From: Avichristensenella sp031549905
GTDB taxonomy: Bacteria > Bacillota > Clostridia > Christensenellales > Aristaeellaceae
NCBI GenBank assembly: GCA_031549905.1
Contig: JAVBPC010000104.1
Coordinates: 1 to 12,561, forward strand
Direction of reading: 5' to 3'
Length of the DNA stretch: 12,561 nucleotides
Numbering within the stretch: the first letter of the stretch is position 1; each line of letters opens with the position of its first letter. Below the pieces are notes generated by a model that saw nothing but the letters and a program-made list of their open reading frames with translations, did not search any database and was not told the DNA's origin. The position numbers and the translations under genes are program-made. This document shows positions 1 through 6,903 of this stretch, in pieces.

Positions 1-414
1 GCGGACGTAATCTTCCTCGGAGCTGACACGTGGGAGACACATGAGATCATCGACATCGGCGGAACCGGCTTCGAAGGCTGCCAGTTCACCTCGTTCTTTG
101 ACGCCGACGCCGTGCCGACCGCCGAATCCGATATCTTCCTCGCCAAGTACGCCGAAATGTTTGACGGCAAAAAGCCGCAGGGCGCGGTCACGGCGCTTGG
201 TTATGACGCGTACATGGCGGCTGTCAAGGCGATCGAAGCCGCCGGCACCACCGACGGGCCGGCCGTCAAGGACGCGCTGTACGCGCTGACGATGGACGGC
301 GTCACCGGCAAGCTCCAGTTCGACGCCAACGGCGACGCGATCAAGAACCAGGCGATCATCAAGACGATCAAGGACGGCAAGTTCGTATACGTTGACACGG
401 TGGTTCTCGAGTAA
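1..414 (+). CDS. livK: Branched-chain amino acid ABC transporter substrate-binding protein, C-terminal part (partial)
   Basis: Frame 1 is open from the first base to the TAA at 412-414, giving the last 137 residues of a periplasmic-binding-protein type I (LivK/LivJ-like) protein; the N-terminal lobe and lipoprotein signal lie outside the window. The visible part carries family hallmarks: a 'FLGADTWE' stretch, 'FEGCQFTSFF', a segment ending in 'YDAYMAAVKAIEAAGTTDGPAVKDAL' style helices, and 'GVTGKLQFDANGDAIKN' followed by a short terminal strand. In this family the protein captures Leu/Ile/Val or related amides outside the membrane and delivers them to the LivHM channel. The downstream livHMGF genes fix the assignment to the HAAT family; the exact ligand cannot be read. 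The GTG at 112 is an internal valine codon, not a start. Confidence 0.9.
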   Translation, partial: ADVIFLGADTWETHEIIDIGGTGFEGCQFTSFFDADAVPTAESDIFLAKYAEMFDGKKPQGAVTALGYDAYMAAVKAIEAAGTTDGPAVKDALYALTMDGVTGKLQFDANGDAIKNQAIIKTIKDGKFVYVDTVVLE

Positions 415-424
415 CCATTCCTTT

Positions 425-463
425 GGGAGGTTCGGGGGCAGCGCGCCTCCGGCCTCCCATTTT
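425..463 (+). terminator. Hairpin terminator/attenuator between livK and livH
   Basis: Eleven bases after the livK stop, GGGAGG (425-430) can pair with CCTCCC (453-458), and the stem continues through G-U pairs and GGGG/CCTC pairing around one mismatch to about 13 positions. It is followed by ATTTT (459-463). The T-tract is short, so partial read-through is likely. Placed between a binding-protein gene and its permease genes, such a structure would let livK be made in excess over livHMGF. This is seen by eye, without a folding calculation. Confidence 0.6.
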
Positions 464-489
464 CATATCAAAAACCGGGCGGTGAAAGC

Positions 490-1380
490 ATGACGACGGC
501 ATGGATCCAGCAAATTGTCAACGGGTTCACCGTGGGCTGCCTGTACGCGCTGATCGCCATCGGCTACACGATGGTGTACGGCATCCTGCGGCTGATCAAC
601 TTCGCCCACGGCGACATCTTCATGATGGCGCTGTATTTCGCCTTTTTCGGCATCACAGTATTCCTGATCCCGTGGTGGGCGGCGATGCTGCTGGTCGTCG
701 TCGTGACGGCCGCGCTCGGCATGCTGATCGAGCGGAGCGCGTACCGGCCGCTGCGCGACGCGCCGCGCATCTCGCTGCTGATTTCGTCGATCGGCGTGAG
801 CTATCTTTTGGAAAACCTCGCGACGGTGCTCTTCACCGGCGTGCCGCGCGCGTTTCCGGCGGTCGCATTTTTTCAGGATATCGTGATGTTGGGCGAGGTG
901 CGGGTGCAGCGGCTGGCGCTGTTCGTGCCGCTGATCGTCGCGGCGCTCGTCGCCGGCCTTCTCTACATCGTCAACCGCACCAAGACCGGCATGGCGATGC
1001 GCGCGGTCAGCAAGGACTTTGAAACCGCGAAGCTGATGGGCGTCAACATCAACCGGACGATTGCGACGACGTTCGGCATCGGCTCCGCGCTGGCCGCGGC
1101 CGGCGCGATGATGTGGGGCCTCAAATACCCGCAGTTGCAACCGTACGTCGGCGTGATGCCGGGGCTGAAATGCTTCATCGCGGCGGTATTGGGCGGCATT
1201 GGCAACATCAAGGGCGCGATCATCGGCGGCATCCTGCTGGGCATGCTGGAGATCGTCATTGTCTTTGCGCTGCCCGCGCTGTCCGGGTACAAGGACGCGT
1301 TCGCGTTCGTGTTTCTGATCCTGATCCTGCTGATCCGGCCGACCGGCTTAATGGGCGAAGCGATTACAGACAAAGTATAA
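490..1380 (+). CDS. livH: Branched-chain amino acid ABC transporter permease LivH
   Basis: Encodes 296 residues (E. coli LivH is about 308), a multi-spanning inner-membrane protein forming half of the import channel. Recognisable family motifs are 'LYALIAIGYTMVYGILRLINFAHGD' near residues 18-42 and the cytoplasmic-loop region 'GLKCFIAAVLGGIGNIKGAIIGG' (about 205-227), which contacts the ATPases. The C-terminus ends 'LLIRPTGLMGE', typical of LivH. The ATG at 490 is preceded by a modest GGTGAAAG Shine-Dalgarno. It is the first gene after the livK attenuator, and livM follows 12 bp after its stop. Long minus-strand frames across this gene are GC-driven shadows. Confidence 0.95.
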   Translation: MTTAWIQQIVNGFTVGCLYALIAIGYTMVYGILRLINFAHGDIFMMALYFAFFGITVFLIPWWAAMLLVVVVTAALGMLIERSAYRPLRDAPRISLLISSIGVSYLLENLATVLFTGVPRAFPAVAFFQDIVMLGEVRVQRLALFVPLIVAALVAGLLYIVNRTKTGMAMRAVSKDFETAKLMGVNINRTIATTFGIGSALAAAGAMMWGLKYPQLQPYVGVMPGLKCFIAAVLGGIGNIKGAIIGGILLGMLEIVIVFALPALSGYKDAFAFVFLILILLIRPTGLMGEAITDKV

Positions 1381-1392
1381 GGAGGCGGGCGC

Positions 1393-2523
1393 ATGGCTGA
1401 ACGTAAATTCACCGGGCTGGCGGCCCGCATAGCGCCGGAGCGGCGGCGCGGCATGCTGCTGACCGCATGCGCGATGTTGGTTCTGATCGCGTTTCTGTGG
1501 CTGGCGGAGGGCAATTTCCTCATCGACGCGTACCAGACCCGCATTCTGAACCTTTGCGCGACCTACGCGATCCTCGGCCTGTCGATGAATCTGGTCAACG
1601 GCTTCACCGGGCTGTTTTCCCTCGGTCAGGCCGGGTTCATGGCGATCGGCGCGTATGTGACGGCGATCCTGTTCCTCTCGCCGCTGTCGAAAGAGTCACT
1701 GTTCATGTTAAAGCCGATGGAGCCTTTCTTCCTGAACATGCAACTGCCGTTCGGGCTCGCGCTGATCATGGCCGGGCTCGTGTCCGCGCTGGCCGCGTTC
1801 GTGATCGGGTTCCCTTGTCTGCGCCTGCGCGGCGATTACCTCGCCATCGCGACGCTCGGGTTCTCGGAAATCATCCGCGTCGTGTTCACCAACCTGCAGA
1901 CGGTCACCAACGGCGCGGTCGGGTTCAAGGGCATTCCGCCGGTGGTCAACCTGTGGTGGTCGTTCGGCGTGCTGGCGGTCACGGTGGTGTTCATGCTGCG
2001 GCTGATGCGCACCAGCTACGGCCGCGCGCTCAAGGCGATCCGTGACGACGAGGTCGCGGCGGAAAGCATGGGCGTGTCGCTGTTCCGGCATAAGATGCTG
2101 TCGTTCATGATCTCCGCGTTCATCGCGGGCGTCGGCGGCGGGCTGATCGCCAGCATCGTCGGGTCGATCAATCCGCTGCAGTTCCGGTTCGTGCTGGCGT
2201 ACGACATCCTGCTGATCGTCGTGCTCGGCGGCATGGGCAGCGTGTCCGGCACGGTCGTCGCCGCGTTCATCATCACGATCGCGAAGGAATGGCTGCGCTG
2301 GCTCGACAACGGGTTTTCGCTGGGGTTTGTACGGGTGCCTGCGATCGCGGGCCTGCGCATGGTCGTGTTCTCGCTGCTTTTGATGCTGGTCATCCTGTTC
2401 TACCGCAAGGGCCTGTCCGGCGGGCGCGAGTTCTCGTGGCAGGCGCTGTTCAGCTTCCCGGGGAACGCGTTCCGCCGCGTAAAGTCCGTTGTCCGGCGGC
2501 CGAAGGGAGGCGGAAAGACATGA
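1393..2523 (+). CDS. livM: Branched-chain amino acid ABC transporter permease LivM
   Basis: Encodes 376 residues, the second transmembrane subunit of the HAAT importer and the partner of LivH. Diagnostic motifs are 'ILGLSMNLVNGFTGLFSLGQAGFMAIGAY' in the first third, 'CLRLRGDYLAIATLGFSEIIRVVF' in the middle, and the ATPase-coupling loop 'ILLIVVLGGMGSVSGTVVAAF' near residue 280. A hydrophilic basic tail ('RRVKSVVRRPKGGGK') ends the protein. GGAGG at 1381-1385, touching the livH stop, is a good ribosome site 7 bases from the ATG. Its TGA stop overlaps the livG ATG, implying translational coupling. The ligand spectrum is set by the binding protein and is not inferable here. Confidence 0.95.
   Translation: MAERKFTGLAARIAPERRRGMLLTACAMLVLIAFLWLAEGNFLIDAYQTRILNLCATYAILGLSMNLVNGFTGLFSLGQAGFMAIGAYVTAILFLSPLSKESLFMLKPMEPFFLNMQLPFGLALIMAGLVSALAAFVIGFPCLRLRGDYLAIATLGFSEIIRVVFTNLQTVTNGAVGFKGIPPVVNLWWSFGVLAVTVVFMLRLMRTSYGRALKAIRDDEVAAESMGVSLFRHKMLSFMISAFIAGVGGGLIASIVGSINPLQFRFVLAYDILLIVVLGGMGSVSGTVVAAFIITIAKEWLRWLDNGFSLGFVRVPAIAGLRMVVFSLLLMLVILFYRKGLSGGREFSWQALFSFPGNAFRRVKSVVRRPKGGGKT
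2504..2510 (+). promoter_or_regulatory. Ribosome binding site fixing the livG start
   Basis: AGGGAGG lies inside the 3' end of livM, 9 bases before the ATG at 2520. The same frame stays open upstream to an ATG at 2289, but that extension is arginine-rich out-of-frame livM sequence. The Shine-Dalgarno and the ATGA overlap decide for 2520. Confidence 0.75.
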
Positions 2524-3308
2524 GCATCCTCTCCTGCGAAGGCCTGACGATGCGCTTTGGCGGCGTGACGGCCGTGAGCGATTTTTCGCCGCGTGTCGAC
2601 CCGGGCGAGATCGTCGCGATCATCGGGCCGAACGGCGCGGGCAAGACAACCGCGTTTAACATGATCACCGGCGTGTACAAGCCGACCGCCGGGCGCGTGC
2701 TCCTGCAAAAGGAGCCGGACAAAGACGCGATGCGAAACATCACCGGCATCCGGCCCGACCGGGTCGCGGCGCTCGGTGTCGCCAGGACGTTTCAGACCAT
2801 CCGGCTGTTCAAGTCGCAGACGGTGCTGGAAAACGTGCTGCTGGCGTGCCATGTGCGCGTGAAGGCCGGCCTGTTCGAGGCGCAGCTCGGCTGGCCGCGC
2901 TATTTCATAGAAGAGCGCGGGATGCGCGGCAAGGCGATGGATCTGCTGGCGCTGGTCGGCCTTTCCGGCGCGGCGGACGAGATCTCGTCGTCGCTGCCGT
3001 ACGGCAAGCAGCGGCGGCTCGAGATCGCCCGCGCGCTTGCGACCGAGCCGCGGCTCCTGTTACTGGATGAGCCCGCGGCCGGCATGAACCCGAAGGAGAC
3101 CGAGGACCTGACGAAGTTCGTCTTTGACCTGCGCGCACGGATGAACCTCTCAATCCTGATGATCGAGCATCACATGCAGATCGTCATGGACATCTCCGAC
3201 CGCATCTATGTGCTGGACTACGGCAAGATGATCGCGACCGGCACCCCGGACGAAGTGCAGGGCAACCATGCCGTGATCGCGGCGTACCTGGGGGTGGACG
3301 AGGAATGA
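2520..3308 (+). CDS. livG: Branched-chain amino acid ABC transporter ATP-binding protein LivG
   Basis: Encodes 262 residues starting MSILSCEGLTMRFGG. It is one of the two cytoplasmic ATPases of the HAAT importer. Visible motifs are Walker A GPNGAGKT at 36-43, the LivG-type 'GVARTFQTIRLF' Q-loop region near 86-97, the signature LPYGKQRRLEIARAL from about 159, Walker B with D183/E184 in 'LLLLDEPAAGMNP', and the switch histidine in 'MIEHHM' (about H217). The C-terminal 'AVIAAYLGVDEE' matches the BCA-ABC-transporter C-terminal extension. Length is close to E. coli LivG (255). Its start overlaps the livM stop by ATGA, and its stop overlaps the livF start in the same way. The signature is LPYGKQ rather than canonical LSGGQ, as is common in LivG proteins. 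Confidence 0.95.
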   Translation: MSILSCEGLTMRFGGVTAVSDFSPRVDPGEIVAIIGPNGAGKTTAFNMITGVYKPTAGRVLLQKEPDKDAMRNITGIRPDRVAALGVARTFQTIRLFKSQTVLENVLLACHVRVKAGLFEAQLGWPRYFIEERGMRGKAMDLLALVGLSGAADEISSSLPYGKQRRLEIARALATEPRLLLLDEPAAGMNPKETEDLTKFVFDLRARMNLSILMIEHHMQIVMDISDRIYVLDYGKMIATGTPDEVQGNHAVIAAYLGVDEE

Positions 3309-4069
3309 GCAACAAACCGATCCTGCGCATCCGCGACCTCAAGGTCAACTACGGCGGTATTGAAGCGCTCAAGGGCGTCTCGTTCGACGTTGAGGAAGGC
3401 ACAATCATTACCCTGATCGGCGCGAACGGCGCGGGCAAGTCAACGGCGCTCCGCGCGATCATGGGCCTTGTGCCGACCGCGTCCGGCAGCGTCGAATACG
3501 ACGGCGCGCTGATCACCGGCGTCGAAACGCGCCGCATCGTCGGCCGCGGGCTGTCGCTCGTGCCGGAAGGCCGCCGCGTTTTCCCGAACCTCACGACGCT
3601 TGAAAACCTCAAGATCGGCGCGTTCCTCCGCCATGACGAAAAGGGCGTCGCGAGCGACATCGACCGCGTGTACGCGCTGTTTCCGCGGCTCAAGGAGCGC
3701 CATTGGCAGCTCGCCGGCACGCTGTCGGGCGGCGAGCAGCAGATGCTGGCCGTCGGCCGGGCGATGATGGGGCGCCCGAAGCTTTTGATGATGGACGAGC
3801 CGTCGCTCGGCCTCGCGCCGCTGGTCGTCCGCGACATATTCGAGACGGTCAAAGCGCTCAACAAAGAAGGCATCACCGTGCTGCTTGTCGAGCAGAACGC
3901 CAATGCCGCGCTGCGGGTCGCCCACTATGGCTATGTGCTGGAAACCGGCCTCTGCACGCTGTCGGGCACCGGCGAAGCGCTGCTCGGCCACGAGAAGGTG
4001 CGCGAGGCGTACCTTGGCAGGAGCAAGGCGGAACGCGAAAGGACCAAAGAGCAGAAGGTGGAGTGGTAA
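3305..4069 (+). CDS. livF: Branched-chain amino acid ABC transporter ATP-binding protein LivF
   Basis: Encodes 254 residues, the second ATPase of the importer. Motifs are Walker A GANGAGKS at 39-46, the LivF hallmark 'LVPEGRRVFPNLTTLENL' at about 85-102, signature LSGGEQQ at 140-146, Walker B with D164/E165 in 'LLMMDEPSLGLAP', and 'LLVEQN' near 194-198. E. coli LivF is about 237 residues; the excess here is a charged tail (RSKAERERTKEQKVEW) after the usual 'EAYLG' end. The ATG overlaps the livG TGA by ATGA. It is the last gene of the plus-strand operon, and the convergent repeat region follows directly. Confidence 0.95.
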   Translation: MSNKPILRIRDLKVNYGGIEALKGVSFDVEEGTIITLIGANGAGKSTALRAIMGLVPTASGSVEYDGALITGVETRRIVGRGLSLVPEGRRVFPNLTTLENLKIGAFLRHDEKGVASDIDRVYALFPRLKERHWQLAGTLSGGEQQMLAVGRAMMGRPKLLMMDEPSLGLAPLVVRDIFETVKALNKEGITVLLVEQNANAALRVAHYGYVLETGLCTLSGTGEALLGHEKVREAYLGRSKAERERTKEQKVEW

Positions 4070-4150
4070 GGGCATGAGAAGCGAGAGCGATAAGGCAACG
4101 ATCATCGCTTGCACCGATGTATACTGCCACATCGGCAGCGCGGACGGGCT

Positions 4151-4311
4151 GATACCAATTCCAAACCTTACCGCATCGTCGCGTCGGATCTTTTTCCATA
4201 CGGCGTTGTCGCTCTCCACTCGGCGTAGCGCTGCTACGCCTCGTTCCGGCTCCTAGCCAGATGAAAAAATCTCTCGCCACTTTGGGTGCCTTAAGATTTT
4301 CCATTGGTATG
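4151..4311. repeat. Imperfect inverted-repeat intergenic element (MITE/REP-like)
   Basis: The element lies in the convergent gap between livF and gudD. The outer ends are a perfect 8-bp inverted pair, ATACCAAT (4152-4159) and ATTGGTAT (4303-4310). Reading inward, the first 25 positions of the two arms agree at 18 by hand alignment. Further in, a T5 run (4191-4195) on one strand lies opposite a similar run on the other (A6 at 4264-4269), preceded by related GTCGGATC/GCGAGAGA stretches. The tip carries a separate GC-rich hairpin at 4222-4240. The whole can fold as one long imperfect cruciform. No transposase is inside, and GATAC occurs just at both outer edges (4151-4155 and 4311-4315). Translations of both strands give short, arginine/serine-rich peptides of no recognisable family. 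It may also act as a bidirectional terminator for the two converging operons. That it is dispersed in the genome is inference. Confidence 0.5.
4222..4240. repeat. Perfect 8-bp stem hairpin at the tip of the intergenic element
   Basis: GGCGTAGC (4222-4229) and GCTACGCC (4233-4240) are exact reverse complements separated by GCT. This is the most stable-looking local structure in the convergent gap and sits in the middle of the larger inverted repeat. It has no T-tract next to it, so it is not a simple intrinsic terminator. Confidence 0.7.
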
Positions 4312-4350
4312 ATACAGCGGCGGCGACGCGAACATCGCGATTGAACAGCA

Positions 4351-5679
4351 TCAGCGTACCAGGCAGGGCTTTTTGTTGTCGAACTTCCAGCCGGGAATCA
4401 GGTACTGCATGCCGATAGCGTCATCGCGAGCGCCCAGACAATGCTCGAGATATAGCTTATTAGCCTTTTCGATCTGCTTGAGATCCGCTTCTATGCCCAA
4501 GCCGGGCTTCTTGGGCAGCTCGATGCAACCGCCGTTGATCTGCATGGGTTCCTTGGTCAGCCGCTCGCGGCCTTCCTGCCAGATCCAGTGGGTGTCGATG
4601 CCGTTCATCTTGCCGGGAATAGCGGCGGCGCACTGCACCACCATTGCCAGACTGATATCAAAATGATTGTTGCTATGACAGCCCCACATAAGGCCGAAAT
4701 CGTTACACAACTGTCCCACACGGACGCTGCCGTTCATCGTCCAGAAATGGGGATCAGCCAGCGGGATATCCACGCTTTGCAAAGCAATGGTATGACACAT
4801 CTGCCGCCAGTCGGTGTTGATCATGTTGGTGGCGGTGGGCATCATGGTGGCTTTGCGGAATTCGGCCATAACTTCACGACCGGAGAAGCCGTCTTCCGCG
4901 CCTACGGGATCTTCGCAGTAGGCTAGGCAGTCTTTCAGGTCGGGTGCGATCTCCAGCGCTTCCTTCAGGCTCCAGGCACCGTTGGGATCCAGATCTACCC
5001 GCGCGCCTGGATAGGCCTTTTTGATCGCCTGCACCGCTCTTAGTTCATCCTTGGGAGAAAGCACGCCGCCCTTGAGCTTGAAATCCACAAAACCATATTT
5101 TTCGTGGGTGGCATGCGCCATAGCCACAATGGCCTCGGGCGTCAGGGCTTCTTCATTGCGCAAGCGGTACCAAGCGCAATCGCTGTCTTCTTCGCTCATG
5201 TAAGGCAGGTCCGTCTTTTTACGGTCACCCACATAGAACAGGTAGCTTAAGAACTGCACGCTCTCCCGTTGGATGCCATCGCCCATCAGGGCAGCTGCGG
5301 GCACTTCCAGAAACTTGCCCAGCAGGTCCAGCATCGGCGCTTCAATGGCCGTAACCACATGCACACCGGTGCGCAGGTCAAAGGTCTGCAGGCCGCGGAC
5401 ATCGTCCTTGATGTTGGCATTGAGCCAGGCGCGAATCTTGCCAAGCGTGCCCTTATAATCGGAAATAGGGGCGCCAAGCACCAATGGCTTTACATCCTCC
5501 AGGGCCTTGGTTATTTTCTGGCCGCCGGGCACTTCTCCCACACCAAGGTTGCCAGCGCTGTCTTCAAGCACAACGATGTTGCGGGTAAAGAAGGGGGCGT
5601 GCGCACCGGACAGGTTTAGCTCCATGCTGTCATGGCCTGCCACGGGGTAAACGCTCATTTTGACTATTTGAGGGATCAT
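4351..5679 (-). CDS. gudD: Glucarate dehydratase (enolase superfamily)
   Basis: Encodes 442 residues (E. coli GudD is 446). It dehydrates D-glucarate (and, in the family, L-idarate) to 5-keto-4-deoxyglucarate in the cytoplasm, using Mg2+. Active-site residues line up with the E. coli numbering as I recall it at a constant offset of four: K203 in 'FKLKGG' (base), metal ligands D231 ('DPNGAW'), E262 ('GAEDGFSGRE') and N285 ('TATNM'), and D309 ('ADPHFW') with H335 ('GCHSNNHFDIS') as the His/Asp dyad. The N-terminal capping domain 'GEVPGGQKI' and C-terminal 'YLIPGWKFDNKKPCLVR' are also typical. No key residue is missing. AGGAGA lies about nine bases before the ATG. It is the last gene of the minus-strand operon, and its enzyme partners garK and garR are immediately upstream. 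No clear intrinsic terminator follows it other than the inverted-repeat element. Confidence 0.95.
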   Translation of the reverse strand: MIPQIVKMSVYPVAGHDSMELNLSGAHAPFFTRNIVVLEDSAGNLGVGEVPGGQKITKALEDVKPLVLGAPISDYKGTLGKIRAWLNANIKDDVRGLQTFDLRTGVHVVTAIEAPMLDLLGKFLEVPAAALMGDGIQRESVQFLSYLFYVGDRKKTDLPYMSEEDSDCAWYRLRNEEALTPEAIVAMAHATHEKYGFVDFKLKGGVLSPKDELRAVQAIKKAYPGARVDLDPNGAWSLKEALEIAPDLKDCLAYCEDPVGAEDGFSGREVMAEFRKATMMPTATNMINTDWRQMCHTIALQSVDIPLADPHFWTMNGSVRVGQLCNDFGLMWGCHSNNHFDISLAMVVQCAAAIPGKMNGIDTHWIWQEGRERLTKEPMQINGGCIELPKKPGLGIEADLKQIEKANKLYLEHCLGARDDAIGMQYLIPGWKFDNKKPCLVR

Positions 5680-5700
5680 CGCAAACGATCTCCTGTATCA

Positions 5701-6849
5701 TTATTTTCGTAGGTTCATGCCGATCTTGATAGCCCGAAAGAGCCGATCCGCCGCCGCCTCGTACAGTTCGGGCGCATCCGCCATGGCTTTTTTAAGTGAC
5801 ATAGGGCCGGATACCGTGGTCTGGATGGTGCTTTCGCACAGTTCAAACAAGCCCTGCGCGCCTTCGCCGATGCCGCCCGCGATAACGACTGTGGGGATAC
5901 CCTTTACTGCACAGCGCTTGGCAACGCCTACGGGCACCTTGCCAAAGCGAACGCTCTGCCCATCGATGCGGCCCTCGCCTGTTACTGCCAAGGAAGCGCC
6001 TTCCAGTTTGCTGTCAAACGCCACCGCATCCAGAACGGCATCAATGCCGCTTCTGAGCTTTGCGCCCAGCACGCCGCCCAAGGCCGCGCCTAGGCCGCCT
6101 GCCGCACCCGCGCCGGGGAAAAATGCGATATCCTGGCCCACAGCACTGCTTACGGCCTGCGCAAAGTGCGCCATTCCGGCTTCCAGCTCATCGCGAATCT
6201 TGGGTGTCGCGCCCTTTTGAGGGCCATAGATGAAGGTTGCCCCGTTCTCACCAAGCAGTGGGTTTGTCACATCGCAGATCACAGTGATTGTGGTTTCCTT
6301 CAGTTGCGGCATCAGGCCCGAAAAATCAACGCTTTCCACATCTTTCAAAGCACCGCCAATAGGTTGCACGGGCTTTCCCGACCCATCATAGAACGCTGTG
6401 CCAAGAGCCTTGAGCATGCCAATGCCACCATCATTGGTGGCACTGCCACCGATGCCGATGAGGATATTGCGCACACCCATTGTCAGGGCGGCGGCGATCA
6501 TCTCGCCCGTGCCCTGGCTGGTGGCCTTGCGCGGGTCCCTCTGCTCGGCGGGCACATAGGGCAGGCCTGAGGCCTGAGCCATTTCCATCACTGCGGTTTT
6601 GCCGTCTGGAAGCAGGCCCCACTGTGCCGTTTGGGGCTCAAACATCGGGCCGGTGACGGGGGTATGGATCCGCTCGCCGCCCATGGTACGCAGCAGCGCG
6701 TCCACCGTGCCCTCCCCGCCATCGGCCACGGGCACAGAAACCGTTTCCGCGCCGGGAAAATGCTTTGCGGCCACTCGTTCCAGAATGTCGCAGATTTCAA
6801 GGGCGGTCAGCGAACCCTTGAAGGAATCGGGCGCAAATATCAGCTTCAT
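5701..6849 (-). CDS. garK: Glycerate kinase (GarK/GlxK type I family)
   Basis: Encodes 382 residues (E. coli GarK about 381). It phosphorylates D-glycerate; members of this family linked to glucarate/galactarate operons give 2-phosphoglycerate, which enters lower glycolysis. Family motifs in order are 'APDSFKGSLTA' at 6-16, 'VADGGEGT' at 41-48, 'GGSATNDGG' at 134-142, 'CDVTNPLLGENGA' at 192-204, 'GPQKGA' at 209-214, 'PGAGAAGGLGAAL' from 245, and 'TGEGRIDGQS' at 290-299. All are intact. An AGGAG site precedes the ATG. It is separated from garR by 54 bp containing a strong UUCG hairpin, and from gudD by 21 bp, so garK and gudD form the distal pair of the operon. Confidence 0.95.
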   Translation of the reverse strand: MKLIFAPDSFKGSLTALEICDILERVAAKHFPGAETVSVPVADGGEGTVDALLRTMGGERIHTPVTGPMFEPQTAQWGLLPDGKTAVMEMAQASGLPYVPAEQRDPRKATSQGTGEMIAAALTMGVRNILIGIGGSATNDGGIGMLKALGTAFYDGSGKPVQPIGGALKDVESVDFSGLMPQLKETTITVICDVTNPLLGENGATFIYGPQKGATPKIRDELEAGMAHFAQAVSSAVGQDIAFFPGAGAAGGLGAALGGVLGAKLRSGIDAVLDAVAFDSKLEGASLAVTGEGRIDGQSVRFGKVPVGVAKRCAVKGIPTVVIAGGIGEGAQGLFELCESTIQTTVSGPMSLKKAMADAPELYEAAADRLFRAIKIGMNLRK

Positions 6850-6864
6850 GTTTTCTCCTGATAT

Positions 6865-6894
6865 ACGGGACGAAGCCCGAAGGCTCCGCCCCGT
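6865..6894 (-). promoter_or_regulatory. Stable 13-bp stem with C(UUCG)G tetraloop between garR and garK
   Basis: On the transcribed (minus) strand, the arms at 6894-6882 and 6877-6865 pair over 13 consecutive positions, including two G-U pairs, and close a TTCG loop with a C-G pair. C(UUCG)G is an exceptionally stable RNA tetraloop. It begins about ten bases after the garR stop and ends about six bases before the garK Shine-Dalgarno, and no T-run follows. It is therefore better read as an mRNA-stabilising or processing/attenuation element than as an intrinsic terminator. The role is inference; the pairing is seen directly. Confidence 0.7.
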
Positions 6895-6903
6895 GTTACG
6901 TCA

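Noticed and set aside
463..1140. 225-codon minus-strand frame opposite livH
   Set aside because: Arg/His/Asp-rich composition typical of the antisense of a GC-rich membrane protein gene; livH on the plus strand has clear family motifs.
2289..2519. 77-codon N-terminal extension of livG
   Set aside because: Arginine/proline-rich out-of-frame livM sequence; the ATG at 2520 has a good Shine-Dalgarno and the usual ATGA overlap, and gives the family N-terminus.
3440..4219. 259-codon minus-strand frame opposite livF
   Set aside because: Antisense shadow; the plus strand encodes an ABC ATPase with complete Walker A, signature and Walker B motifs.
3873..4304. 143-codon minus-strand frame starting in the gap and ending inside livF
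   Set aside because: Its N-terminal half is translation of the inverted-repeat element and its C-terminal half is antisense livF; no family features and no convincing ribosome site.
4327..4339. Short palindrome CGCGA-ACA-TCGCG just downstream of gudD as its terminator
   Set aside because: Only a 5-bp stem and no T-run on the gudD transcript side.
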